The position numbers and the translations under genes were made by a program. A DNA stretch of 64,000 nt. Origin: Perlucidibaca piscinae DSM 21586. GTDB lineage: Bacteria > Pseudomonadota > Gammaproteobacteria > Pseudomonadales > Moraxellaceae. The stretch spans positions 288,999 to 352,998 of the forward strand of contig NZ_ATUE01000007.1 in assembly GCF_000420045.1 (NCBI RefSeq), read 5' to 3'. Positions 27,556 through 36,119 of the stretch are shown piece by piece (position 1 is the first letter of the stretch; every line of letters starts with the position of its first letter). The notes below the pieces were generated by a model. That model was given only the letters and a program-made list of their open reading frames with translations, was not told the DNA's origin and did not search any database.

Positions 27556-28530
27556 TCAGAGCGCGCGCAGCAGGTTGAACAGGCTGACCGCCGCGATCAG
27601 CGTGCCGACCAGGATGAGCAGGGTGCGGGTCTTCAGGTGCCGGGTGATGTAGGCCGCGAACGGGGCCGCGAACAGGCCGCCCAGGGTCAGACCGGCGACC
27701 AGCAGCCAGACGTCGTGCTCGAGAATGGTGAAGAAGGCGGCAGCCACGGTCACGGTCAGGAAGAACTCGGCGAAGTTCACCGAGCCGATGGTGGTGCGCG
27801 GGTCATGACCGGCACCCACCAGCGAGGTGGTCACGATGGGGCCCCAGCCACCACCACCGGTGGTGTCCATGAAGCCGCCGAACAGGGCCAGGGGTGCGAC
27901 CTTCCTGGGCTCGATGCCGGATTTCAGACGGATCTGGCGGAACGCCTTGCTCAGCACGTACAGGCCCATGATCATCAGGTAGCCGTTGATGAAGGGCTTC
28001 AGGGTGGCACCATCGATGTTGCTCAGCACGTAGGTGCCAAGCAGGGCGCCGATCACGCCCGGCAGCAGCAGGCTGAGGAACAGGCGCTTGTTGACGTTGC
28101 CCATCTTCAGGTGCGAAACGCCGGACACGCCGGTGGTGAACACTTCCGCCAGGTGCGTGGCACCGCTGGCCATGGCCGGCGACGCGCCGGAGGCGAGCAG
28201 GAAACTGGTGGCGGTGATGCCGTAGGCCATGCCGAGGGCACCGTCGATGATCTGCGCCAGCAGGCCGACGCCGACCGCGCTCCAGAACAGCGGATCGTGC
28301 AGGGCGTTGCTGATCAGGGTGAAGCCGGAGACCGTGGCGTCTCCCCAGAACAGGCGGTAGGTGAAATACACCAGCAGACCGGCAAGAACCGCCATCACCA
28401 CATAGGACGCCAGACGCAGCAGCGGATGATCACCGGCGTGCGTGACCGCGTATTCCACGGGGGGAAGTCCCAGAGCCTGGTGTTCCGGATTGATGGTCTG
28501 GTCTTGCAGGTCGGGGTGACGGATTTTCAT
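27556..28530 (-). CDS. TSUP (TauE/SafE) family membrane transporter
   Basis: Predicted inner-membrane permease of 324 residues, of the family that exports sulfite, sulfoacetate or related organosulfur anions. Eight or so hydrophobic segments are visible, starting near residue 40. The two internal repeats carry the paired motifs DGALGMAYGITATSFLL (about 95) and GGFMDTTGGGGWGPIVTT (about 220), which form the family's transport core. The hydrophilic N-terminus of about 40 residues is longer than in minimal TSUP proteins. Substrate cannot be inferred from neighbours. Followed by an oppositely oriented gene, preceded by a terminator. Confidence 0.85.
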   Translation of the reverse strand: MKIRHPDLQDQTINPEHQALGLPPVEYAVTHAGDHPLLRLASYVVMAVLAGLLVYFTYRLFWGDATVSGFTLISNALHDPLFWSAVGVGLLAQIIDGALGMAYGITATSFLLASGASPAMASGATHLAEVFTTGVSGVSHLKMGNVNKRLFLSLLLPGVIGALLGTYVLSNIDGATLKPFINGYLMIMGLYVLSKAFRQIRLKSGIEPRKVAPLALFGGFMDTTGGGGWGPIVTTSLVGAGHDPRTTIGSVNFAEFFLTVTVAAAFFTILEHDVWLLVAGLTLGGLFAAPFAAYITRHLKTRTLLILVGTLIAAVSLFNLLRAL

Positions 28531-28557
28531 GAACAGGGCACGGCAAACGCGAGGTCG

Positions 28558-28571
28558 CTGATCATAATCAG
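28558..28571 (-). promoter_or_regulatory. Candidate -10 region and small palindrome upstream of the TSUP gene
   Basis: CTGATCATAATCAG is an inverted repeat (5-base arms, 4-base centre). On the minus strand it contains TATGAT, a good -10 hexamer about 30 bases before the start codon; the -35 (TTCATT at 17-base spacing) is poor. A repressor or activator site overlapping the promoter is possible. Confidence 0.35.
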
Positions 28572-28629
28572 CCGGCTGCCGGTAATGAAATACCCATTCT
28601 CGATAGTGCTATGCGATCTGGTTATAAGA

Positions 28630-28655
28630 AAAAGGCCCGCGTGTGCGGGCCTTTT
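28630..28655 (-). terminator. Intrinsic terminator of the monooxygenase gene
   Basis: AAAAGGCCCGC and GCGGGCCTTTT form an 11-base-pair stem with a 4-base loop. On the minus strand it continues TTTTTCTTATAA, 32 bases after the monooxygenase stop. It insulates the TSUP gene. Confidence 0.88.
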
Positions 28656-28686
28656 CTGTCTGCCGGAGCCTGAGGAGTGCCGCGTG

Positions 28687-30207
28687 TCAGCGCCCCAGGG
28701 CCGCGCGCAAGGGGGCTGCCAGACGCTCGACCGGCGATGCCTTGGCGACCTTGCCGTCAAATTGCAGCACGTCGTCGGCAATCGGACGGAAGCGCAGCAT
28801 GGGGATGTCTGCAAGGTAGTTCTGCTCGACGCGGAACGGCGCCCGCGTGCCCTGGCGCGGCAGCTGATCGGCTGCACGGCGGATGTAGCCCGACGACAGG
28901 CTGCCGAGCACGGTGTCTTCGGTGTGCACATCGGGAATGCGCGGCACCTGGAAGGTGCTGTGGCCATGCTTGTCCATGTAGTTGACCAGTCGGCAGAAAT
29001 ACTCGGCAGCGAGGTCGGCCTTCAGGGTCCAGGAGGCATTGGTGTAGCCGAACACGAGCGCGGCGTTGGGGATGCCTTCAAGCAGCACGCCCTTGTAGCT
29101 GACGCTGTCCTTCACCGACACCGGCTTGCCGTCAATGCTGACCTTGATGCCGCCGAACAGCTGCACGCTGAGACCGGTGGCGGTGATGATGATGTCGGCC
29201 TTCAGGGTCTCGCCGGACTTCAGCAGGATGCCGTCCTCGGTGAAGCGCTCGATGTGATCGGTCGCCATCGAGGCCTTGCCGCTGCGCAGGGCCTTGAACA
29301 GGTCACCGTTGGGCACCACGCAGAGACGCTGGTCCCACGGGTTGTAGCTGGGCGTGAAATGACGCATCTCGATGCTGGTGCCCTTGAGCTGACGGGCGAC
29401 CAGGCTGAGGATGAGGCGACGAACCACTTCCGGCTTGCGCCGCGAGGCTTCGTAGATGGCGCGCTGGATGGCCACGTTGCGGCCGCGGTTGAGCTTGTAG
29501 GCCAGCTTTTCCGGCAGCACGGCCTGCAGGGTCTTGCTGACCGGATCAATGGCGGGCACCGACATGATGTAGGTCGGCGAGCGTTGCAGCATGGTCACGT
29601 GCGCAGCCTTGTCGGCCATGCTCGGCACCAGGGTGATGGCGGTGGCGCCGGAGCCGATCACCACCACGCGCTTGCCGCTGTAGTCGAGATTTTCCGGCCA
29701 GAATTGCGGATGGATGATCTGGCCCTTGAAGTCGGCCTCACCCGGGAACTCGGGGCGGAAGCCCTGGTCATAGTTGTAGTAGCCGGAGCAGCCGAGCAGG
29801 TAGCGCGCGGTGTAGGTCTCGGTCTCGTCGCTGGCGTCGTCGCGAACCTGAAGCGTCCACAGGGCATCGCGCGAGGACCAGTCGGCGCTGATCACCTGAC
29901 GGCCGAAGCGGATGCGGTCGAACACCCCGAACTCCTTGGCGGTCTCTCGCACGTAATTGCGGATGGAGTCGCCGTCGGCGAGCACGCGCGGTTCGGTCCA
30001 TGGCTTGAAGTTGAAGCCGAAGGTGTACATGTCGGAGTCGGAGCGGATGCCGGGGTAGCGGAACAGGTCCCAGGTGCCTCCCACGTTCTGGCGGCGCTCA
30101 AGCAGGGTGACGGACTTGCCGGGGCACTGGCGCTTGAGGTGACAGGCGGCGCCGACACCGGAGAGACCGGCGCCGACGATGAGGATGTCTTGATGCTGCG
30201 TGGCCAT
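28687..30207 (-). CDS. Flavin-containing monooxygenase, AlmA/Baeyer-Villiger type
   Basis: FAD- and NADPH-dependent monooxygenase, 506 residues. The FAD Rossmann motif VGAGLSGVG is at residues 11-19, the Baeyer-Villiger fingerprint FKGQIIHPQFW at 160-170 (FxGxxxHxxxW), and the NADPH motif VVIGSGATA near 183. Homologues include AlmA, associated with long-chain alkane use in Acinetobacter and Alcanivorax, and Baeyer-Villiger enzymes acting on ketones; the substrate here is not determined. The ATG at 30207 gives the family N-terminus, though its ribosome binding site is poor and a GTG nine codons upstream is open. It lies downstream of fabB with its own possible promoter. Confidence 0.9.
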   Translation of the reverse strand: MATQHQDILIVGAGLSGVGAACHLKRQCPGKSVTLLERRQNVGGTWDLFRYPGIRSDSDMYTFGFNFKPWTEPRVLADGDSIRNYVRETAKEFGVFDRIRFGRQVISADWSSRDALWTLQVRDDASDETETYTARYLLGCSGYYNYDQGFRPEFPGEADFKGQIIHPQFWPENLDYSGKRVVVIGSGATAITLVPSMADKAAHVTMLQRSPTYIMSVPAIDPVSKTLQAVLPEKLAYKLNRGRNVAIQRAIYEASRRKPEVVRRLILSLVARQLKGTSIEMRHFTPSYNPWDQRLCVVPNGDLFKALRSGKASMATDHIERFTEDGILLKSGETLKADIIITATGLSVQLFGGIKVSIDGKPVSVKDSVSYKGVLLEGIPNAALVFGYTNASWTLKADLAAEYFCRLVNYMDKHGHSTFQVPRIPDVHTEDTVLGSLSSGYIRRAADQLPRQGTRAPFRVEQNYLADIPMLRFRPIADDVLQFDGKVAKASPVERLAAPLRAALGR

Positions 30208-30271
30208 GGGAGGTTCTCGCTGTAATGGACGCACAGACGTTAACCAAATCCATGGCGCGGGTCAATAACTG

Positions 30272-30285
30272 ACAATGATCATTGT
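30272..30285. promoter_or_regulatory. Perfect 14-base palindrome upstream of the monooxygenase gene
   Basis: ACAATGATCATTGT is a perfect palindrome, about 65 bases before the monooxygenase ATG and 34 bases after the fabB stop. Position and symmetry fit an operator for a dimeric regulator. It also resembles half of a Fur box (AATGATcATT), but lacks the full 19-base pattern. Confidence 0.5.
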
Positions 30286-30318
30286 ACGATGACATCGACC
30301 AATGGCATGACTGGCTGG

Positions 30319-31533
30319 TCAGTATTTCCGCAACACCAGGGAGGCATTGGTGCCGCCAAAACCGAAGCTGTTGCTCATCACGGTGGTCAGCGACTGCTGA
30401 TCGAGACGTTCGCGCACGATCGGCAAGCCGTTGGCGGCGGGATCCAGCGTGTCAATGTTCGCCGAGGCAGCGACAAAGCCCTGCTGCATCATCAGCAGGC
30501 AATAGATGGCTTCATGCACGCCGGCAGCCCCCAGGGCATGGCCCGACAGCGACTTGGTCGAGCTGATCAGTGGCGCCCGGTCGCCGAACACGGCCCGGAT
30601 GGCGCGCAGCTCGGCGAGATCACCGACCGGCGTCGAGGTGCCATGCGTGTTCAGGTAGTCGACCGGCGTGTCGACCGTTTCCAGCGCCAGTTTCATGCAG
30701 CGCTCGGCGCCTTCGCCACTGGGCGCGACCATGTCGTAGCCGTCCGAGGTGGCGCCATAACCGATGATCTCCGCCAGGATGGTGGCGCCACGGGCGATGG
30801 CATGATCCAGCGCCTCGACCACCACCATGCCGCCACCGGCCGCGATGACGAAGCCGTCGCGGTCGGCGTCGTAAGGGCGCGAGGCGAGGGCGGGGCTGTC
30901 GTTGCGCCGGCTCGACATGGCGCCCATGGCGTCGAACATGCAGGCCTGCTGCCAGCTGTCCTCCTCGCCGCCACCGGCAAACATCACATCCTGCTTGCCC
31001 CACTGGATGAGCTCGGCAGCATGTCCGATGCTGTGCGCACTGCTGGCGCAGGCCGAGGCCAGCGAGTAGTTGACGCCCTTGATGCGGAAGGCGGTGGCCA
31101 GACAGGCTGACACCGTGCTCGCCATGGTGCGCGGCACCATGTAGGGGCCGACACGCTTGACGCCTTTTTCACGGCAGAGATCGGCCGCATCGACCTGATT
31201 GGCGCTGGAGGCCCCTCCGGAGCCGGCGATCAGGCCGGTGCGCGGATGCGAGACCTGCTCCGGGGTCAGACCGGACATGGCTACGGCCTGCTCCATCGCC
31301 AGACAGGCAAATGCTGCGGCATCGCCCATGAAGCGTCTGAACTTGCGATCAATGAGCGCATCCAGATCCAGATCGCGAATGCTGCCGCTGACCTGGCTGC
31401 GAAAGCCGTGCTCGGCAAACAGCGGGTTGAAGCGGATGCCGGAGCGGCCCTCGCGCAGGCTGTCGGCAACGCTGTCCGGGTCGTTGCCCAGGCTGGAAAT
31501 GATGCCGAAACCGGTAATCACCACACGACGCAT
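30319..31533 (-). CDS. fabB: 3-oxoacyl-ACP synthase I (FabB)
   Basis: Condensing enzyme of fatty-acid elongation, needed with FabA for unsaturated fatty acids. 404 residues; the Cys-His-His triad is C162 (SACASSAHSIG), H297 (NTHGTSTPVGD) and H332 (KSLSGHALGAAG), one residue off the E. coli numbering, and the C-terminal FGFGGTNASL is present. The sequence around C162 (SACASSAH) is FabB-like rather than FabF-like. No fabA lies nearby. The ribosome binding site GGAGA precedes the ATG by seven bases. Divergent from ccmF. Confidence 0.93.
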   Translation of the reverse strand: MRRVVITGFGIISSLGNDPDSVADSLREGRSGIRFNPLFAEHGFRSQVSGSIRDLDLDALIDRKFRRFMGDAAAFACLAMEQAVAMSGLTPEQVSHPRTGLIAGSGGASSANQVDAADLCREKGVKRVGPYMVPRTMASTVSACLATAFRIKGVNYSLASACASSAHSIGHAAELIQWGKQDVMFAGGGEEDSWQQACMFDAMGAMSSRRNDSPALASRPYDADRDGFVIAAGGGMVVVEALDHAIARGATILAEIIGYGATSDGYDMVAPSGEGAERCMKLALETVDTPVDYLNTHGTSTPVGDLAELRAIRAVFGDRAPLISSTKSLSGHALGAAGVHEAIYCLLMMQQGFVAASANIDTLDPAANGLPIVRERLDQQSLTTVMSNSFGFGGTNASLVLRKY

Positions 31534-31555
31534 GCCACGTCTCCTGAACAGTCGT

Positions 31556-31590
31556 TGTCAGCCGGCCGGGCCGGGGAGGCTGACAGTATA
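31556..31590 (-). promoter_or_regulatory. fabB promoter with inverted repeat in the start region
   Basis: On the minus strand TATACT (31585-31590) is a good -10, 52 bases before fabB. Directly downstream an inverted repeat, TGTCAGCC (31556-31563) and GGCTGACA (31578-31585), encloses a GC-rich centre that is itself nearly symmetrical. It would either fold at the 5' end of the transcript or bind a regulator at the start site. It does not match the FadR consensus I know. Confidence 0.45.
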
Positions 31591-31682
31591 ATTCTTCGCC
31601 TGAGGCACACACAGGCTGCCTGCTGTCACGGCTCACGACTTTTGGTGTACGCCAGCACACGGTCTGTGGTCCCTGTGGCTAT

Positions 31683-31711
31683 CTGGACTTGCCGGACAGG
31701 GTGCGTATGAT
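31683..31711 (+). promoter_or_regulatory. Candidate promoter for ccmFGHI
   Basis: CTGGAC (31683-31688) and TATGAT (31706-31711) with 17-base spacing, 39 bases before the ccmF start. Consensus-like -10, moderate -35. Confidence 0.4.
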
Positions 31712-31749
31712 GGCGCGGCCTGAAGCAGTCGCTGCAACGAGGAAACGTC

Positions 31750-33699
31750 ATGTGGGTTGAACTGGGTCACTTCGCGCTGGTCCTTGCCCTGGTGGTCGCG
31801 CTGGTGCTGGGCACCGTGCCCTGGCTGGGTGTGATACGCCAGGATTCGCGTCTGCAGGCCATGGCACGCTCGGCCGCACATGCCCAGCTTGCGCTGTTCG
31901 CGCTGGCCTTCGGGCTGCTGACCAAGGCCTTCCTCGACAACGATTTCAGCGTCGACTATGTCGCGCGCCAGTCCAACACGCTGCTGCCGACCTGGTACAA
32001 GGTCTCGGCGGTCTGGGGCGGCCATGAAGGCTCCCTGCTGCTCTGGGCCCTGGTGCTGGCGCTGTGGACCTCCGCAGTCGCACGCTTCTCGCGTGACCTT
32101 CCGCTGATCATGGTGGCGCGCGTGCTGGCCATCCTGGGTCTGGTCAGCGTCGCCATCACCAGCTTCATCCTGTTCACCTCCAACCCCTTTGATCGCCTGC
32201 TGCCGGACTTCCCCATCGAGGGCAACGACCTCAACCCGCTGCTGCAGGACCCCGGTCTCATCTTCCACCCGCCCATGCTGTACATGGGCTATGTCGGTCT
32301 CTCGGTACCGTTCGCCTTCGCCATGGCCGGCCTGCTCAACGGTCGCCTGGACTCGGCCTGGGCGCGCTGGTCGCGGCCCTGGACCGTGGTGGCCTGGGCC
32401 TTCCTGACCTGCGGCATCGCGCTGGGTTCCTGGTGGGCCTACTACGAGCTGGGCTGGGGTGGCTGGTGGTTCTGGGATCCGGTCGAGAACGCCTCCTTCA
32501 TGCCCTGGCTGGCGGCCACGGCACTGATCCATTCGCTGGCGGTGACCGAGAAGCGCGGCGTGTTCAAGGCCTGGACCGTGCTGCTCGCCATCATCGCCTT
32601 CGCGCTCAGCCTGCTTGGCACCTTCCTGGTGCGCTCCGGCGTGCTGACCTCGGTGCATGCCTTCGCCTCGGACCCGACCCGCGGCCTGTTCATTCTCGGC
32701 ATCCTGATCGTGGTGATCGGCGTTTCGCTGGCGATCTTTGCCTGGCGCGGCACCAGCCTCAACAACGAAAGCCGCCACGCCCTGCTGTCGCGCGAGATGT
32801 TCCTGCTGATCAACAACCTGCTGCTGCTCACCGCGACCGTGGTGGTGCTGCTCGGCACCCTGTTTCCGCTGCTGGCGGACGCCCTGGACCTGGGCAAGAT
32901 CTCGGTCGGCCCGCCGTACTTCAACCTGCTGTTCGTGCCGCTGACCATGCTGCTGCTGGTGTTTCTGGCCCTGGGGCCGCAAGCGAACTGGAAGCGCCAG
33001 GCTGGTGACACGCTGCTCATGCCCATGATCAAGGTGCTGGTGGCGGCCGTGCTGGCGGCAGTGGTCTATCCGCTCTTTCTCCAGGCGGGCGCGCCCTGGT
33101 ACGTGGTGCTTTCCGTCGGTCTGTGCCTGTGGGTACTGGGCGGGCAGCTGGTCGACATCCTGCGCAAGACCGCCAACGCCGATTCCCGCTGGAAGGGCCT
33201 GCGTCGCCTGCCACGCAGCTACTGGGGCATGCAGCTGGCGCACCTCGGTCTGCTGGTCACGGTCATCGGCGTTGCCTTCACCTCCGCCTACAGCACCGAG
33301 AAGGATGTCCGTCTGGTGCCGGGGCAGGCGCTGGTGATCAACGACTACAGCTTCCGCTTTGACGGTGTGCGTGAGGTCCCGGGGCCCAACTACACGGCCC
33401 AGCGCGGCCACCTGGTGGTCAGCCGAGGTGACTGGCAGGCCGAGCTGAATCCCGAAAAGCGCATCTACCGGGTGCAGCAGAACCCCATGACGGAAGCCGC
33501 CATCGTCGGCAACACCTGGCGTGACCTCTACGTCGCCCTGGGCGAGCCGCTGGATGGCGAGGCCTGGGCCGTACGTGTCTACCACAAGCCGATGATCCGC
33601 TGGGTCTGGTGCGGCGCGTTGCTGATGGCGCTCGGCGGTGTCCTCGCCACCCTGGATCGTCGCTATCGCCTGCGCACCCGCGGACGGGGAGAAGCCTGA
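31750..33699 (+). CDS. ccmF: Cytochrome c maturation protein CcmF (heme lyase)
   Basis: Polytopic inner-membrane heme-lyase subunit of System I cytochrome c biogenesis; attaches heme from CcmE to apocytochromes with CcmH/CcmI. The 649-residue protein has many membrane segments. The WWD heme-handling domain is GWGGWWFWDPVENASFMPW near residue 235, and histidine-bearing loops include FHPPMLYMGY near 175. Start ATG has GAGGAAACG upstream. The last base overlaps ccmG (TGATG). Confidence 0.97.
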   Translation: MWVELGHFALVLALVVALVLGTVPWLGVIRQDSRLQAMARSAAHAQLALFALAFGLLTKAFLDNDFSVDYVARQSNTLLPTWYKVSAVWGGHEGSLLLWALVLALWTSAVARFSRDLPLIMVARVLAILGLVSVAITSFILFTSNPFDRLLPDFPIEGNDLNPLLQDPGLIFHPPMLYMGYVGLSVPFAFAMAGLLNGRLDSAWARWSRPWTVVAWAFLTCGIALGSWWAYYELGWGGWWFWDPVENASFMPWLAATALIHSLAVTEKRGVFKAWTVLLAIIAFALSLLGTFLVRSGVLTSVHAFASDPTRGLFILGILIVVIGVSLAIFAWRGTSLNNESRHALLSREMFLLINNLLLLTATVVVLLGTLFPLLADALDLGKISVGPPYFNLLFVPLTMLLLVFLALGPQANWKRQAGDTLLMPMIKVLVAAVLAAVVYPLFLQAGAPWYVVLSVGLCLWVLGGQLVDILRKTANADSRWKGLRRLPRSYWGMQLAHLGLLVTVIGVAFTSAYSTEKDVRLVPGQALVINDYSFRFDGVREVPGPNYTAQRGHLVVSRGDWQAELNPEKRIYRVQQNPMTEAAIVGNTWRDLYVALGEPLDGEAWAVRVYHKPMIRWVWCGALLMALGGVLATLDRRYRLRTRGRGEA

Positions 33700-34265
33700 T
33701 GTCCACGCGTCTGCGTTTTCTCGTGTTCCTGCTGCCGCTGGCACTGTTCATCGCCCTGGCCCTGCTGCTCTGGAACCGCAACGGCACCGATCCCAGCATG
33801 CTGCCATCGGCGCGTCTGCAGCAGCCGGTACCGGCATTCGCGCTGCCGTCGCTGACCGATCCTGCCGTGACCCTGACCGCCGATCAGCTCAAGGGCCAGG
33901 TTCTGCTGCTCAATGTCTGGGCCACCTGGTGCGTGTCCTGCCTGGTCGAGCACCCGGTGCTGATGCGTCTCGCCAGCGAAGGCGTGCCGATTGTCGGCGT
34001 CAACTACAAGGATCAGCGGCCAGCAGCGCTGCGCTGGCTGGAAAACAACGGCAATCCGTACAGCCTGATCATCGAGGATGCCCGCGGTGACCTCGCCATC
34101 GACCTCGGTGTCTATGGTGCGCCGGAAACCTATCTCATCGACCGTGACGGCCGCATCCGCTACCGCGCGGTCGGCGTGCTCGACGAGCGTGCCTGGCGTG
34201 ACGAGGTGCAGCCGCGCTACCAGGCCCTGCTCGCCGAAGCGGCCGCCACTGGAAAGGAGGGCTGA
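33699..34265 (+). CDS. ccmG: Thiol:disulfide interchange protein CcmG (DsbE)
   Basis: Membrane-anchored periplasmic thioredoxin that reduces the CXXCH heme-binding site of apocytochrome c. 188 residues: an N-terminal anchor (about 5-25), then a thioredoxin fold with the redox motif WATWCVSC near residue 75 and a cis-proline segment YGAPETYLID. The reading frame is open upstream inside ccmF, but the overlapping ATG at 33699 gives the family protein. Confidence 0.95.
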   Translation: MSTRLRFLVFLLPLALFIALALLLWNRNGTDPSMLPSARLQQPVPAFALPSLTDPAVTLTADQLKGQVLLLNVWATWCVSCLVEHPVLMRLASEGVPIVGVNYKDQRPAALRWLENNGNPYSLIIEDARGDLAIDLGVYGAPETYLIDRDGRIRYRAVGVLDERAWRDEVQPRYQALLAEAAATGKEG

Positions 34266-34267
34266 TC

Positions 34268-34735
34268 ATGCGCCTGCTGATCTGTGTGCTTCTCAGCCTG
34301 TCCGCCAGCCTGTCCTGGGCGGCCGTGGACGTGCGCGAGTTCCGCAATGACGCCGAGGAGGCCCGCTACCGGGCCCTGACCGAGGAACTGCGCTGCCCGA
34401 AATGCCAGAACACCAACCTGGCCGGATCCGATGCCGGGCTGGCGGGCGATCTCAAGGACCGCGTCTACGAGCAGGTCCGTGCCGGACGCAGCGACCAGGA
34501 GATCCGTGACTACCTGATCGCGCGCTACGGCGATTTCATCACCTACAAGCCGCCGGTGCGCGGCAGCACCCTGCTGCTGTGGTGGGGCCCGGGCATCGTG
34601 CTCGCGATCGCCGCCCTGATGCTGGTGCTGCGCGCCCGTCGCAAGCCGGTCAAGGGCAAGCCCCTGACGCCGGCCGAGCAGCAGCGCCTGCAGGCCTTGC
34701 TGACCGATGGTCCCGAATCGGAGTCGCGTTCATGA
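34268..34735 (+). CDS. ccmH: Cytochrome c maturation protein CcmH (CcmL type)
   Basis: Periplasm-facing thiol oxidoreductase of the apocytochrome reduction and ligation module. 155 residues with a signal peptide, the LRCPKCQN redox motif near residue 42, a helical domain and one C-terminal membrane helix (about 100-120). It is the short CcmH form; the TPR part is encoded separately as ccmI, as in pseudomonads. Overlaps ccmI by ATGA. Confidence 0.95.
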   Translation: MRLLICVLLSLSASLSWAAVDVREFRNDAEEARYRALTEELRCPKCQNTNLAGSDAGLAGDLKDRVYEQVRAGRSDQEIRDYLIARYGDFITYKPPVRGSTLLLWWGPGIVLAIAALMLVLRARRKPVKGKPLTPAEQQRLQALLTDGPESESRS

Positions 34736-36027
34736 ACCCCGTGTTCTGGCCGGTGCTGGGCACCGGTCTGCTGCTGTCACTGCTGATCACCTTCTGGCTG
34801 CTCTGGCCGTTGCGCGGGCGTCCTGCGGACACCGGACTGCCGGCCCGTCAGCTCTCGGCGCGCGTCTACAAGGAGCGTCTGCAGGAGCTCAATGCCGACC
34901 ACATGAGCCAGCGCATCGATGCCGAGACCTATGCCGCGCTCAAGCTGGAGCTGGATCGGGCGCTGCTGGCGGATGCCGAGGGTACTGCCCCCGCTGCATC
35001 CGTCACCCCCGCACGCTCGCTGCGCGCGCTGGCGCTGGTGCTGCTGCTGATCGTTCCGGCACTGGCTGCCGGCCTCTATCTGGGCCTGTTCAGGGATCCC
35101 GGCGTGGAAGCGGATCTGGCGCTGCAGGCGGCCATCCGCGAGGACGTGGATCGCGTGCTGGCCGGCCAGGCACCGCGTGCGCAGGCGCAGCAGCACAATC
35201 TTGGCGAGTTCATGCAGGTCATGAAGCGTCGCGTGCAGGAGCGCCCCGACCAGGCCGACGGCTGGCTGGCGCTGGGCCTTGGCCATCTGCAGGTGCGCGA
35301 CATGGCGCAGGCGAAGCAGGCGCTGTCCCGTGCGGCCGAGCTCAAGCCCGATGACGAGCAGATCGTCTTCACCTACATCCAGGCTTCCATCATGAGTCAG
35401 CAGGGCGCCATCGAGCCTCCCGTGCTGGCGCTGCTCAACCGCTGGCTGCAGGCCAAGCCAGGCCATCAGGGTGCGTGGCTGATGCTGGGGCTGGGCAGCC
35501 TGCGTGCCGGCGATGGCGAACTGGCCGTGCAGGCCTTCGAGCGCCTGCAGGCACTGCGTGCCGCCAACCCGCAGCCGGACAGTCCGGAGGAGGGCGCCGC
35601 TGCACTGCAGGTCGAGCGGCTGCTGGCGGAAGCACGTCAGCTCACCAGCGCCAGCACCGGGGCTGTCGTGGCCGATGCGGCTGTCGGTTACGACATCGAG
35701 GTGACGCTGGCGCCGGAGCTGGCGCGTCAGCTGCCGCCGGATGCCACCGTGTTCGTGTTTGCGCGCGCTCTGCAGGGTCCGCCCATGCCCATCGCGGCCT
35801 GGCGTCGTGACGCCGGACAGTTCCCGCTGCGACTGCGCCTCACCGATGCCGACAACCTGATGCCGGAGCGCCGTCTGTCCGATCAGGAAACCGTGGTGCT
35901 GCAAGCCAAGATCTCCACCACCGGCTCGGCCACCCCGGCAGCCGGTGACTGGGAAGCTGCCGGTGTTCCGGTCAAGCGCGGCCAGTCCGGCCTGGTGCGT
36001 CTGCGCATATCCGACGTGCGCCGTTGA
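34732..36027 (+). CDS. ccmI: Cytochrome c maturation protein CcmI, TPR domain
   Basis: Apocytochrome c chaperone that presents the C-terminal helix of the apoprotein to the heme lyase. 431 residues: an N-terminal membrane helix, a cytoplasmic helical loop, a second membrane helix near residue 105, a TPR domain (about 140-290) and a periplasmic C-terminal beta domain (TVFVFARALQGPPMPIAA). It ends the ccmFGHI operon. Confidence 0.92.
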   Translation: MNPVFWPVLGTGLLLSLLITFWLLWPLRGRPADTGLPARQLSARVYKERLQELNADHMSQRIDAETYAALKLELDRALLADAEGTAPAASVTPARSLRALALVLLLIVPALAAGLYLGLFRDPGVEADLALQAAIREDVDRVLAGQAPRAQAQQHNLGEFMQVMKRRVQERPDQADGWLALGLGHLQVRDMAQAKQALSRAAELKPDDEQIVFTYIQASIMSQQGAIEPPVLALLNRWLQAKPGHQGAWLMLGLGSLRAGDGELAVQAFERLQALRAANPQPDSPEEGAAALQVERLLAEARQLTSASTGAVVADAAVGYDIEVTLAPELARQLPPDATVFVFARALQGPPMPIAAWRRDAGQFPLRLRLTDADNLMPERRLSDQETVVLQAKISTTGSATPAAGDWEAAGVPVKRGQSGLVRLRISDVRR

Positions 36028-36060
36028 TTCACCATTAGTCTCAGCCTGTCCCCTTCTTGC

Positions 36061-36090
36061 TTGTGAGAAGGGGCGGCGGGCGGGTATCCT
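36061..36090 (+). promoter_or_regulatory. Candidate adk promoter with overlapping inverted repeat
   Basis: TTGTGA (36061-36066) and TATCCT (36085-36090) are separated by 18 bases, 29 bases before adk. An inverted repeat CCCCTTCT (36050-36057) / AGAAGGGG (36066-36073) lies across the -35; without a T-run it is unlikely to be a terminator for ccmI. Confidence 0.45.
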
Positions 36091-36119
36091 TGCCGCCTCG
36101 TGAAATGGGAGACGGTTAC

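Noticed and set aside
27637..30225. 862-codon open frame on the plus strand through the TSUP and monooxygenase genes
   Set aside because: Spans two well-supported genes and a terminator on the other strand; repetitive His/Gly/Gln composition.
30272..30285. Fur box at the monooxygenase palindrome
   Set aside because: The 14-base palindrome matches only the centre of the Fur pattern and lacks the outer GATAAT/ATTATC arms.
36050..36073. Terminator for ccmI
   Set aside because: The CCCCTTCT/AGAAGGGG stem has no following T-run and overlaps the probable adk promoter.
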